Shown piece by piece: positions 29,536 through 37,344 of a stretch of DNA of 64,000 bases. Position 1 is the stretch's first letter. Every line of letters starts with the position of its first letter. The translations under genes were made by a program, and so were the position numbers. Where the stretch lies: the NCBI RefSeq assembly GCF_013328205.1, contig NZ_JABULH010000001.1, positions 573,610-637,609 on the forward strand, written 5' to 3'. A model generated the notes under the pieces. It was given only the letters and a program-made list of their open reading frames with translations, was not told where the DNA came from and searched no databases. Source of the stretch: Sphingomonas hominis. GTDB taxonomy: Bacteria; Pseudomonadota; Alphaproteobacteria; Sphingomonadales; Sphingomonadaceae.

Positions 29536-29538
29536 ACT

Positions 29539-29643
29539 TCAGTAAATCACCTCGAACACGACTGTCGCCCAGAACGGGATGCATAATGCAACGGCGATCG
29601 CGAACCCGCGCGCAGCGGGACGCCCTTTGTAGGCTCTCTCCAT
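29539..29643 (-). CDS. Tiny single-span membrane protein
   Basis: 34 codons: a basic start (MERAYKGRPAARG) followed by one hydrophobic helix (FAIAVALCIPFWATVVFEVIY). The positive-inside layout is clear. No close gene shares its direction. Between 29644 and 29838 I see nothing further. Confidence 0.4.
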   Translation of the reverse strand: MERAYKGRPAARGFAIAVALCIPFWATVVFEVIY

Positions 29644-29838
29644 AACTCGGCATGCTATCGCTAACTTAGGTCGTTGCAAGTCGTTATCGCACGCTGATCT
29701 AGCTTAATGACTGCCATGGGGTGAGGTGAGAGGCAGGCGCGGTCATGCGCGGCACCTTTCATAGATTACGCCGGTTACAGGCTGCAGCGCCACGGTTTAA
29801 CCGTGGCCAGTGAAACCCGCGTATCTGGGGATCGAGTG

Positions 29839-30048
29839 ATGTGGTGGATTGTGATGGGAGCCTGGGCGCTGTTCGCGGCCTGGGTGACGCAGGTGGCCGT
29901 ATTCGCCGGCATGCTGGTGGTCAGTGCGTGGCGGGGCAGAAAGCGCCCGAACGCGCGACCGCGTACCGTGGCAGTGAGGCAGCGGCGCCGTCGGATGGAG
30001 CAGGCGAGGCGGCAGCGATCGGCGCAGAAGCGACGCGCTCGGGTGTAG
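29839..30048 (+). CDS. Small membrane protein with strongly basic tail
   Basis: 69 residues: one long hydrophobic helix (WWIVMGAWALFAAWVTQVAVF...) followed by an Arg/Lys/Gln-rich tail (RQRRRRMEQARRQRSAQKRRARV). The basic tail would face the cytosol and could contact nucleic acid or lipid. An in-frame start at 29803 would add 12 residues. Confidence 0.5.
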   Translation: MWWIVMGAWALFAAWVTQVAVFAGMLVVSAWRGRKRPNARPRTVAVRQRRRRMEQARRQRSAQKRRARV

Positions 30049-30235
30049 TATCTCGCCGACAAGAAGGGCATGGTTGGTTCGCGTGGCGGCGCCTCCCTTG
30101 GGGGAGCCGCCGCGAAGTCGGCCGCGTGCCTCACTACGGACAGTAAACACGCGGCCGGCGATATCCGGCATCACCTCGGACGGTACCAGTTGCCCCGATG
30201 CGCTCCACGCGTGCGCTGCCGTGATCGTGGCGGTG

Positions 30236-30367
30236 TAGGCGGTCAGGCGCAGGGTGGCGCCGGTGTGAAGATGGTGAGATTGTCTGGGCGGACGCGGGGT
30301 GTGGCGGGAGAAATATGCGCAGCTGGCAGGCGCGAGGTTCGCGAGAGTGGAGGGGCGACCGGTCTAG
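30236..30367 (+). pseudogene. Decayed second copy of the 27.99-28.13 kb segment
   Basis: Both segments begin with taggcggtc and share GGTGAGAT, TGGGCGGA and a WREKYAxLAGAxFA coding stretch. Here one base is missing in the GGGTG-TGG run, shifting the frame, and other indels are present upstream. This remnant accounts for part of the otherwise gene-free interval 30049-30375. Confidence 0.5.
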
Positions 30368-30375
30368 CGCCGCTC

Positions 30376-30531
30376 TTAATCAGGCGCTTCAACTTCGCGG
30401 CGCTTGATGCGCGGGTACATGATCGCGCACATGACGGCCAAGCCGAACGCATAACCGGTTCGTCCCAAGCCAATCGCAGCTATGGCTAGCAGTGTCGTGC
30501 AGAGTGCGTAGATCCGCGAGGCTGGCCACAT
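30376..30531 (-). CDS. Small membrane protein
   Basis: 51 codons: MWPASRIYALCTTLLAIAAIGLG, then YAFGLAVMCAIMYPRIKRREVEAPD. Two short hydrophobic stretches and a charged C-terminus. It is not followed by an obvious terminator. Belongs to the cluster of tiny membrane genes in the left arm. Confidence 0.45.
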   Translation of the reverse strand: MWPASRIYALCTTLLAIAAIGLGRTGYAFGLAVMCAIMYPRIKRREVEAPD

Positions 30532-30655
30532 GGAACGATGATGTCGCGTTTAGCCGCTTCTCGCAAGCCAATGCAGGTCGACACCTCCCTGAAAGGCGAT
30601 GATCGAGGTGGATGCGTAGCTGTGGAGAAGTAGAAGGCTCGCTGGAGGCTTGAAA

Positions 30656-30817
30656 ATGATCGCTTCAATTATCTTGGCACTCGGATTCCTAATCCTCGCG
30701 ATTGGTGCACTGCTATGGGTCAGCTGGCGCACCGCGAAGCAGAGGGCGCGGGTGCAAGCAGATGCCGAAACAATGCGCGATGCAGCGCGACGTTATAAAC
30801 GTCGGACCATCCACTAA
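30656..30817 (+). CDS. Small single-span membrane protein
   Basis: 53 codons. MIASIILALGFLILAIGALLW forms a membrane helix, and a charged helical tail follows (RTAKQRARVQADAETMRDAARRYKRR). A good GGAGG lies 9 bases upstream. The single helix plus amphipathic tail recalls phage holin or spanin-like mini-proteins, but no family match is claimed. Confidence 0.55.
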   Translation: MIASIILALGFLILAIGALLWVSWRTAKQRARVQADAETMRDAARRYKRRTIH

Positions 30818-30980
30818 TTCACACAGGCTATTCCTTACACCCGCCATGCCAGTCCTTGCGCTGTAACAGTGAGCGCTCATCATCGGTGAGCGCGGCACCC
30901 ATTTCTCGTAAATGTCCCGCGAAGTCGGCCGCACCACCCCCTCCATCGCCGTTGGCGATGTTTGGTGCGGCCGGCGACCT

Positions 30981-31100
30981 TCATGCAGCCGGCTTGTTCG
31001 CCTTTTTGATCGCCTGCTTCACGGCAGGCGCCACCGCGATTGCAACGGGCGCGAGCGCCTTGGCGATGCGGAAGATGGCGGCGAGATTGATCTTGGGCAT
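30981..31100 (-). CDS. 39-residue basic helical protein
   Basis: MPKINLAAIFRIAKALAPVA... then VKQAIKKANKPAA: an Ala/Lys-rich amphipathic helix with a GGAGAA ribosome site. It lies downstream of the lysis cassette on the same strand. It could be a membrane-active peptide; function unknown. Confidence 0.5.
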   Translation of the reverse strand: MPKINLAAIFRIAKALAPVAIAVAPAVKQAIKKANKPAA

Positions 31101-31128
31101 GCGTCTTCTCCGTGGTTAAACTGATCGG

Positions 31129-31332
31129 ATGCTGATGACTTGGTTGAAGACGTTCGCGACGGTGCTGGCCTGGCCGGTAGGGATCGCATTCGCTCTTACG
31201 GGTGCGATGGCAATGTTCCGGCACGCAGATCTGCGGTTTGGATGGCCGTTCGTCGTTGGTCTGCTCATCGGCGCGGTGCTGAAAGCGACCTGGGCCACTA
31301 TCCAAGCACGAGAGCGCGCACTCGAGCAGTGA
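31129..31332 (+). CDS. Small two-span membrane protein
   Basis: 67 residues with two hydrophobic helices (FATVLAWPVGIAFALTGAM and PFVVGLLIGAVLKATWATI). It runs opposite to the lysis cassette, and its 3' end overlaps the endolysin 3' end by 35 bases. ATG 31135 is an alternative start. Function unknown. Confidence 0.5.
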   Translation: MLMTWLKTFATVLAWPVGIAFALTGAMAMFRHADLRFGWPFVVGLLIGAVLKATWATIQARERALEQ

Positions 31333-31903
31333 AGGCGGTGCGCTCAGCCTCGCCATTGGCCGGCTTCGCCGATCGCGGGTTGCCGCGGTTGATCGAGCGA
31401 CCGATGGCGATCCCGTCGTCGGTGTCGGCAAGCGCATTCAGCCCGGTGCGCGACCAGTAGAGGCAGCTGGTTAGCAGACCGATCGAGGGCATGGCGACGA
31501 TCTCGGGATGACGCTCCAAGTCGATGCCGAACGTGGCACCATCCGCGCGGTAGTTGGCGCGACCGGTCAGCTGGATTGGCCCGCGACCCTTGTACCGCTT
31601 GCCGTCGCCCGGCTGCGAGTTGCCGAGATCCGCGCGGCCTTCGTAATCCGCACCGCTGGCGATCTCCTCCATGTAGCGGAAGCTGCCGCTCTCGTGGCCG
31701 CACTGGCCGATAAAGTGGACCAGCCGCAGCGGCGCGTCGAGGATGCCATAGGTGCGAAAGTGCACGGCTGCCGCAAGCCCGAGTTCCTGGGCGACGTCGA
31801 GCTTGGCGCCGAAGCGCAGGAACAGCGCAGTCAGGGTGGCTGGGCCGATCTGATTGTCGGGCGTGACGCCGAGACGGCGCTGGAGCTTGAGTGCGTCGAT
31901 CAC
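31298..31903 (-). CDS. Endolysin, glycoside hydrolase family 19 (chitinase-like)
   Basis: 201 residues. It has the GH19 lysozyme pattern: FIGQCGHESGSFRYMEE with the likely catalytic Glu in GHESG, a second acidic cluster at EIASGADYEGRADLGN, and the substrate-cleft motif GDGKRYKGRGPIQLTGRANY. There is no signal peptide, so a holin is needed for access to the cell wall. Its start overlaps the upstream membrane-protein gene by 4 bases. Confidence 0.92.
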   Translation of the reverse strand: MIDALKLQRRLGVTPDNQIGPATLTALFLRFGAKLDVAQELGLAAAVHFRTYGILDAPLRLVHFIGQCGHESGSFRYMEEIASGADYEGRADLGNSQPGDGKRYKGRGPIQLTGRANYRADGATFGIDLERHPEIVAMPSIGLLTSCLYWSRTGLNALADTDDGIAIGRSINRGNPRSAKPANGEAERTAFTARVRALVLG

Positions 31904-32298
31904 TTCACACCTCCGGTGTTCTCGCCGAGCCAGCGGTCGACGTAGCCCTTAGCCAGCTTGATGATGCCCGCGCCGAGCGCGCCGACGCCAGTGCCGAACA
32001 GCAGCGCGGTCAGCGGGGCGGGACGGGCGGTCACGATGATGCCGGCCGTGAACATGAAGGCGAGCGCCGACACCGGAATGTCGAGCAGCCAGCGGTTTGC
32101 GCCGGCGCCGTGCTGGACGACGTAGAAGCGGACCGCGACGCATGCACACAGGGCGGCGATCATGCTGCCCGCCTCGAACGGGTAGCCGAGCAGGTGCCAT
32201 ACGACAGGTCCGGTCACGGCAGCCCCCTTGGTAAGATCGGCCGCAGCCGCGACGACAGGCACGGTTGCGCCGGCGAGTGCCCCCACGCGCCAGATCAT
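31900..32298 (-). CDS. Holin-like membrane protein
   Basis: 132 residues with three or four hydrophobic helices (ALAGATVPVVAAAADL, MIAALCACVAVRFYVV, LDIPVSALAFMFTAGIIVTA, LTALLFGTGVGALGAGII). Position directly upstream of the endolysin with a 4-base overlap is what a holin would have. ATG 32298 overlaps the stop of the gene before it (ATGA). Holin activity is inferred. Confidence 0.7.
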   Translation of the reverse strand: MIWRVGALAGATVPVVAAAADLTKGAAVTGPVVWHLLGYPFEAGSMIAALCACVAVRFYVVQHGAGANRWLLDIPVSALAFMFTAGIIVTARPAPLTALLFGTGVGALGAGIIKLAKGYVDRWLGENTGGVK

Positions 32299-32723
32299 CG
32301 CGTCACCGTCACGCCGACGGCTGCGACGAAGCAGAGCACCGCCACGCAGAGCATGCGGCGCACAGTTGGCCAGGCCTGCCACATGTCGAACGGCAGCGGC
32401 TCGCGGCGAAGCTGATGCATGATGCCGGGCAGCGAGAGCACGAACAGGATCATCGCAGTCACGCCGCTCGCCACCGCGAAAGGATCGATCAGACGTTTGA
32501 TGAATAGGAACGTGCCGGTCTTCGCCGGCTGCTCAATGTCCCAGCCCCACAACGTCAGCGCCTCGGCGCCGCAGCGGAGCATAATGCCGGTAGCCACAAG
32601 GAGGCCGATCAAGCGCCAGGTGCGCGCGGGTGATACGCCCGGCGTCTCGTATGCCTTGTAGCGACGCCCATCCGTCAGCAACGTGGCGATGACCATCAGC
32701 GCGACAAGGAAGGCCGCTGTCAT
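32295..32723 (-). CDS. Lysis-cassette membrane protein
   Basis: 142 residues with four hydrophobic segments (AAFLVALMVIATLL, LIGLLVATGIML, AVASGVTAMILFVLSL, MLCVAVLCFVAAVGV). It lies between the 36-residue gene and the holin-like gene, each joined by ATGA overlaps. It may be a second holin/antiholin or an accessory lysis protein. Confidence 0.6.
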   Translation of the reverse strand: MTAAFLVALMVIATLLTDGRRYKAYETPGVSPARTWRLIGLLVATGIMLRCGAEALTLWGWDIEQPAKTGTFLFIKRLIDPFAVASGVTAMILFVLSLPGIMHQLRREPLPFDMWQAWPTVRRMLCVAVLCFVAAVGVTVTR

Positions 32724-32830
32724 CGCCCCAGGTTGAGCGCAACGAGCCACTCGACCCCATTGAAGCTGGCCGGCGCGATCACGCCGGGGCTGTTCGCGAC
32801 CGCCTGGGCCGCGAGGGATGCGTTGTCCAT
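32720..32830 (-). CDS. 36-residue first gene of the lysis cassette
   Basis: MDNASLAAQAVANSPG... FNGVEWLVALNLGR. A GGAGA ribosome site lies upstream, and its stop overlaps the next start (ATGA). It is soluble and slightly acidic. Too short for a family call, but position and signals make expression likely. Confidence 0.55.
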   Translation of the reverse strand: MDNASLAAQAVANSPGVIAPASFNGVEWLVALNLGR

Positions 32831-32902
32831 CGATGTGTCTCCGTGGAACCTCGGCGTGTGCCTGCGAGCTTAGCGTCGGCAGGACAGCGAGAAGGGGCAG
32901 GT

Positions 32903-33208
32903 ATGAAGGCGATCGTAGCGGCAGGCGCGCTGGTGGCGCTCAGCGGATGCATCAGCTTGGGCGGCGGCAAGACCGCCGTTCCGATGCCGAAGGACGCATA
33001 CGCCGCCATCTATTCGCAGCGCCCAGCCGATCAGGTCGACGCCTGCCTGCGTAGCGCCGGTCTGCCCGCAAGCTACCAGGCGCGGCAGTTAAACGACAAT
33101 CCCGGTCCTTACCGCAGCGTCGTAGCTGTCACCACGTCGACATCACCAACAGACAGCCAGGTCAATGCCTACGCGGCTTGCACGAAGGGCGACCCGGCCG
33201 TTCAGTAA
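32903..33208 (+). CDS. Prophage lipoprotein in opposite orientation to the late genes
   Basis: 101 residues with a lipoprotein signal (lipobox LSGC, Cys at about residue 14) and a mature part containing two Cys (DACLRSAGL and AYAACTKGD) that may form a disulfide. The ribosome site GAAGGGG is good. It stands alone on the plus strand between the fibre gene and the lysis cassette, the usual place for a lysogenic-conversion gene. A surface role in the lysogen is inferred. Confidence 0.7.
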   Translation: MKAIVAAGALVALSGCISLGGGKTAVPMPKDAYAAIYSQRPADQVDACLRSAGLPASYQARQLNDNPGPYRSVVAVTTSTSPTDSQVNAYAACTKGDPAVQ

Positions 33209-33243
33209 CGCTCGGCATCATCGTGACGCCGGGCTGGTGGTTA

Positions 33244-35532
33244 TCACGCCAATCCCGTCTTCAATGCGACGAAGTCAGCAATGCGCCGATCGCCGAAGGC
33301 GTTCGGGTGCAGCCCGTCTAGGAAGAACACGCCCGCATTGTCGTTAGGATTGCCGCTCGGCGGATAGCTGACCTCCTTGGTCATGTCGAAGTACAGCTCG
33401 CCCATCGTATCCACGACCTGCACCTGATACTCGCGCGCGCACTCCAGGACGGCCTGCCGCTTGCGTTCGAGGTTGGCGGGATCGCCCGCACGCCCATCCT
33501 GTCGCTTCTGCGGAATGTCGGTCAGCAGCACGAGCATCGGCGACACAACGGCCGCGATCTTGGCGTTCTTCTGGTCCTCGGTCTCCGTCCCGGTCAGCCC
33601 GGCGCGCGCGCGGATGTCGTAGAATTGCAGCCGGAACTTGCGAATGTAGTGGCTGATCGCCTGGACAAACGACAAGTTGTTGCTCGCGTTCAAGACGGCG
33701 TAATCCTGCGTCACGTCCGTCTCGGTGACGATCGGCTCGCCCGCCAAGCCGTTCGGACTGGTGCCGGAGAACGTGCCTACTGAGCCCGCTACGCCCAGGT
33801 CGTTTCCACCCGGCAGATGCACGACGAGCCGCGGCACAACCGACCCGGCGAAGTACGCGGCGAAGTCGGCGTTGCTGGCATTCTGTGCGACCGTATGCCC
33901 CGACTGCCCGCGCGCGAGCACGGTGCAGCCGAGCACGCTCGACCAATTCGGAGCACGAAAATCATAATCCGACATCCGGCTGTCACCGGTCAGGGTGGTC
34001 GTGTCCGTAGGCTTGAGCACGCCTTTTGCGACTGCACTGACGGGTGCCACTATCGCGTAGTCACCGAAGCGGATGAAGCGCGGCGCGCCGGTATAGGACA
34101 ACTGCCAACCCGCGATGCCCTGCAACGGCCGATCGTCGCCGCCCTGGTTTGTGCCAACGAGGATCTGCCTCGTGCCCGCAGGTGCTTCAACGCTGACGGT
34201 GTAGGTGCGCACGCGGGGCGAGATGACACGATCCAGTGCCATGCCGACTTCGCTGATGTAGCCGTTTGAGCCGTAGAACTGGAACTGAGGTGGTGTGAAG
34301 GTGCCGTCCACGCCGCTGATCACGGCGATGCGCGAGAACAGGCGCGACTGGCCGAGCGATGCCGGGAAGTTGGCGCCGACGAACGCGATGCGACCGTTCG
34401 CGGCCTTCAATGCCTTGGTAACGCCCCAGCTGAGCAGCGTCTGATCGGTGACCGCCACCTCGGTCATCGCCGCGAAGCGTACCGGGGCCGCCGTGATATC
34501 CGGGCCCCAGGTGGTCGCGTTGGCGGCCACATCGTCGGTGCTGCGTCGCCACGCCACCGGTGAGTGGATCAAACCTGTACGCGGCGGAAAAACCGCCAGA
34601 GGGACGATCTTGCTGTAGCCGGCCGCCAGCGCCTGCGTCAGGAAGCCGATCTGGTTGTACTGATACGAGTTGTCGCGCGCGTCGTACCAGAGCGCGGTCG
34701 TGACGAGCTCGTTGGCAGCCCGAGCGAAGAAGACGTGCCCGCCCACCGAAGCACTCTCGCCATTGCTGACCGGATCAGCGGTGTAGATCGTATCGCCGCG
34801 CCGCACCTCGATTGAACGAGGCACGTAAAAACCCTGCCCGCCGCCGTACAAATTGGCGCTGTCCATGATGCACTCGCCGGGGCCGAAGGCGATCGTTTCC
34901 GGCCATAGGTTGCGGTACAGGTCCGCGAGATGGCTGTCGGTCAGCACCCGCTGTGCAGCGACGACCGAAGCAGCGGCTGCCTCCGCGCGAGCCGCTGCGG
35001 CCGCGACGATCGCCGCGCCGTCGATCACCAGCGTCGCACCGCCATCCTGCGAGATGGTCAGGGTGGCGCCGCTGCTGACACCCGATGTCGTAGAGGTCGC
35101 GCCGTACCCAGTGGGCCGCGACGCCGGCGCATTGTCGGAGCCATAGGTGTGCGCCAGCACGATGAAGCTGCCGACGAGCCGCGTCACGCCCGCGATCAGC
35201 AGTGCGTAGGAGAGTGGCGCGGAGTCGCCCACCTCGCCCGCATAAGGCAGCGCCTGCCGGGTGCTCTTGTTGATGCGGATCCGTACGTCGCTGACCGGAG
35301 CGCCGTCGATGACCGTGACACCTGCTACGCGCAGGCCTTCGGCGTTGCCGTTGGTGACTTTGATAAGATCGACCAGCGGCGCGCCCGGAGTGTCAGGGCC
35401 AAGGCGAACCTGCATCGCGAGCGCAACACCCGGCTCGCCGGACAAATCTACACCCACGACGCGCAGCGGAAACTCGTAGATGTCGTCGTTGCGCCAGACC
35501 GACAGGTCAAGGCGAGCGGTAGTGTCAGGCAT
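33244..35532 (-). CDS. Tail fibre/receptor-binding protein with SGNH hydrolase domain
   Basis: 762 residues. The N-terminal part (VWRNDDIYEFPLRVVGVDLSG) resembles phage baseplate/fibre attachment domains, and a helical Ala-rich joint follows at about residues 180-210. The C-terminal part has SGNH/GDSL esterase blocks: LTGDSRMSDYD (Ser nucleophile), LPGGNDLG and FLDGLHPNAFGDRRIADF (Asp-His). Such domains remove acetyl groups from surface polysaccharide during adsorption. It is the last gene of the tail module. The target sugar is unknown. Confidence 0.85.
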   Translation of the reverse strand: MPDTTARLDLSVWRNDDIYEFPLRVVGVDLSGEPGVALAMQVRLGPDTPGAPLVDLIKVTNGNAEGLRVAGVTVIDGAPVSDVRIRINKSTRQALPYAGEVGDSAPLSYALLIAGVTRLVGSFIVLAHTYGSDNAPASRPTGYGATSTTSGVSSGATLTISQDGGATLVIDGAAIVAAAAARAEAAAASVVAAQRVLTDSHLADLYRNLWPETIAFGPGECIMDSANLYGGGQGFYVPRSIEVRRGDTIYTADPVSNGESASVGGHVFFARAANELVTTALWYDARDNSYQYNQIGFLTQALAAGYSKIVPLAVFPPRTGLIHSPVAWRRSTDDVAANATTWGPDITAAPVRFAAMTEVAVTDQTLLSWGVTKALKAANGRIAFVGANFPASLGQSRLFSRIAVISGVDGTFTPPQFQFYGSNGYISEVGMALDRVISPRVRTYTVSVEAPAGTRQILVGTNQGGDDRPLQGIAGWQLSYTGAPRFIRFGDYAIVAPVSAVAKGVLKPTDTTTLTGDSRMSDYDFRAPNWSSVLGCTVLARGQSGHTVAQNASNADFAAYFAGSVVPRLVVHLPGGNDLGVAGSVGTFSGTSPNGLAGEPIVTETDVTQDYAVLNASNNLSFVQAISHYIRKFRLQFYDIRARAGLTGTETEDQKNAKIAAVVSPMLVLLTDIPQKRQDGRAGDPANLERKRQAVLECAREYQVQVVDTMGELYFDMTKEVSYPPSGNPNDNAGVFFLDGLHPNAFGDRRIADFVALKTGLA

Positions 35533-35558
35533 GCAGATACTCCGATGCGAGATCGAGG

Positions 35559-36665
35559 TCAGAAATAGACGATGACAACGACGACCCCGTCGCCGCCCTT
35601 GCCGCCGCCGCCGGATGCGAAGCCGTTGACCGACGCCGCGCCTCCACCGCCGCCCGAGCCGAGCACACCGTCGCCGCCATTGCCGCCGGCAGCGGACGTC
35701 GATGCGACACCTGCGCCCCCGCCGGTCGAGGACCAGCCGAGCGAAGTGCCGGACTGGCTGCTGCTCGAGCCGGCGAGACCCGAGACGAGCGGCGCGCCGC
35801 TGGCACCAGGCGTGATCACGGCGTCCGCAGCCGTGATGCTGCCGCCCGGCGCGCCACCGCCCGACCAGAGCGCGGTCGCGGTCGCGATGCCAGCTGTCGT
35901 GGTGGTCGCCCCGCCACTGCCGCCGGCGAAGAGACCCGTGCCGCCGGTCGAACCGCTGCCCGTCGTGGTGCCGCCCGGCTGACCCACGTTGCCACCGCGC
36001 GCGACGGCCCACGTACCAAAGGAAGACGCGCCGCCCGCGGTCGAGGCATTTCCATTGGTGCTATCGACCGTGACCGCCGTGCCGCCCGCGCTGCCGGTGC
36101 CGACCGTCACCGTCTCGCTGCTGCCGAGCGAAGCCGCGGGTAGCTCCATCTCGGTATAGCCGCCACCTGCGCCACCGCTGCCGCCGGTGCGCACCGATGC
36201 CGCCGCGCCGCGCCTGCCCGACCCGCCGCCCGAGCCCGCGCCCTTGACGATCACGCGCACTGTCTTCGCGCCCGCCGGCTTCGTCCACGTGCCCGACGCG
36301 GTGAAGGTCTGCACGGTGGTGCTGCCCTGCTGCGTGATGCCGAGCGTCGAGCGCGCGCTGGCGGCATCGGCCTGGGTGAGCAGCGAGCGGCCGAAGCTGG
36401 CGGTGGTCAGCGCTGCGATCGCGCTCAGGTCGGTATCGAGCGGCTGGAACACTGGTGCCAGGAACGTCGAGATCAGCGTGGGCGTGATCGCCACGCTCGC
36501 GCACGGCGTCGTCTTTGCGGCGCATCCGCTGCCCTGAACCGCGGGCATGCGCTCGGTGCTGGTGAGCGGCTGTGCCTGCGGGATGGTGCGCGTGTCGAGC
36601 TGCGCGGCCGCGGGCGCGCACGTCAGCAGCACCGCGGCGAGCGCCGCGACGGTACGGGTCAGCAT
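35559..36665 (-). CDS. Glycine-rich tail fibre-like protein with a Sec signal peptide
   Basis: 368 residues. It opens with a clear signal peptide (MLTRTVAALAAVLLTCAPAAAQ), then a region of fibre-like repeats (STFLAPVFQPLDTDLSAI, SARSTLGITQQGSTTVQTF) and a long Gly/Ser/Thr/Ala domain (SGTWTKPAGAKTVRVIVKGAGSGGG onward) typical of glycine-rich phage tail domains. A signal peptide is odd for a tail component, which normally assembles in the cytosol. It may be exported in the lysogen. Confidence 0.75.
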   Translation of the reverse strand: MLTRTVAALAAVLLTCAPAAAQLDTRTIPQAQPLTSTERMPAVQGSGCAAKTTPCASVAITPTLISTFLAPVFQPLDTDLSAIAALTTASFGRSLLTQADAASARSTLGITQQGSTTVQTFTASGTWTKPAGAKTVRVIVKGAGSGGGSGRRGAAASVRTGGSGGAGGGYTEMELPAASLGSSETVTVGTGSAGGTAVTVDSTNGNASTAGGASSFGTWAVARGGNVGQPGGTTTGSGSTGGTGLFAGGSGGATTTTAGIATATALWSGGGAPGGSITAADAVITPGASGAPLVSGLAGSSSSQSGTSLGWSSTGGGAGVASTSAAGGNGGDGVLGSGGGGGAASVNGFASGGGGKGGDGVVVVIVYF

Positions 36666-36690
36666 GGTCGGTAATCTCCGGTGGAGGGTG

Positions 36691-37344
36691 TCAGGCTTCG
36701 ATGACGATGACGGACGCGGTCGCGCCGGCGAGGGCAGCGACGACGCCAGTTAACAGCGCCGCGGCGGTGACCTTCACCTTGCAGCCGTCCTTGGTCAGGC
36801 TACCGGCGACGAGCTCAGCCTTGACCGGGCCGGTCAGGACATTCGGCACGGCGGAGGGCAGGGCAGTGGCGGGCACGGTCGAGAAGGCGGGCGAGAAGGC
36901 GATCGTCGCGATGCCATCGCTGCCGGTCGTGCCGCTGAAGATCGCGACGCGTTTGACGGCGTTGAAGTTGAACGCGTCGGCCTTCGCGACCAGCCCTGTC
37001 GAGCCGCTACCGCCGACGTAGCCGAGGGCGGGCTTGTCGCCGCGACCGCCGATCCAATCGGTCACCCGCAGCAGCGTCCGCGTGCCGTCCGCCTCGCCAG
37101 CTAGCACTGGCGTCCAGCCGTTCGGGCCGCTCGGTCCGGTCAGCGCGGGATCCTGCTTCGGATCGCTGACCAGGTCCAGCTGCAGCTCGAGCCCATCGTC
37201 GACGAGCATGCCGGTGAGCAGCAGCACGCCCGACATGCCGGTGCAGTCCGGCTCGCGCGCAGTCAGGTGCAGCACCTCGCGGCCGGCGGTGCCGGGCTTG
37301 ATCACCGCCCACAATCGGCGGACCTCGGGAACGCGCTCGGTCAT
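36691..37344 (-). CDS. Phage tail-associated protein
   Basis: 217 residues (LHLTAREPDCTGMSGVLLLTGMLV... TLLRVTDWIGG...), mostly beta-strand-like, with an Ala/Val-rich C-terminus. It overlaps the tail-tip gene by 4 bases and precedes the fibre genes, so it is probably part of the distal tail. No family is recognised. Confidence 0.65.
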   Translation of the reverse strand: MTERVPEVRRLWAVIKPGTAGREVLHLTAREPDCTGMSGVLLLTGMLVDDGLELQLDLVSDPKQDPALTGPSGPNGWTPVLAGEADGTRTLLRVTDWIGGRGDKPALGYVGGSGSTGLVAKADAFNFNAVKRVAIFSGTTGSDGIATIAFSPAFSTVPATALPSAVPNVLTGPVKAELVAGSLTKDGCKVKVTAAALLTGVVAALAGATASVIVIEA

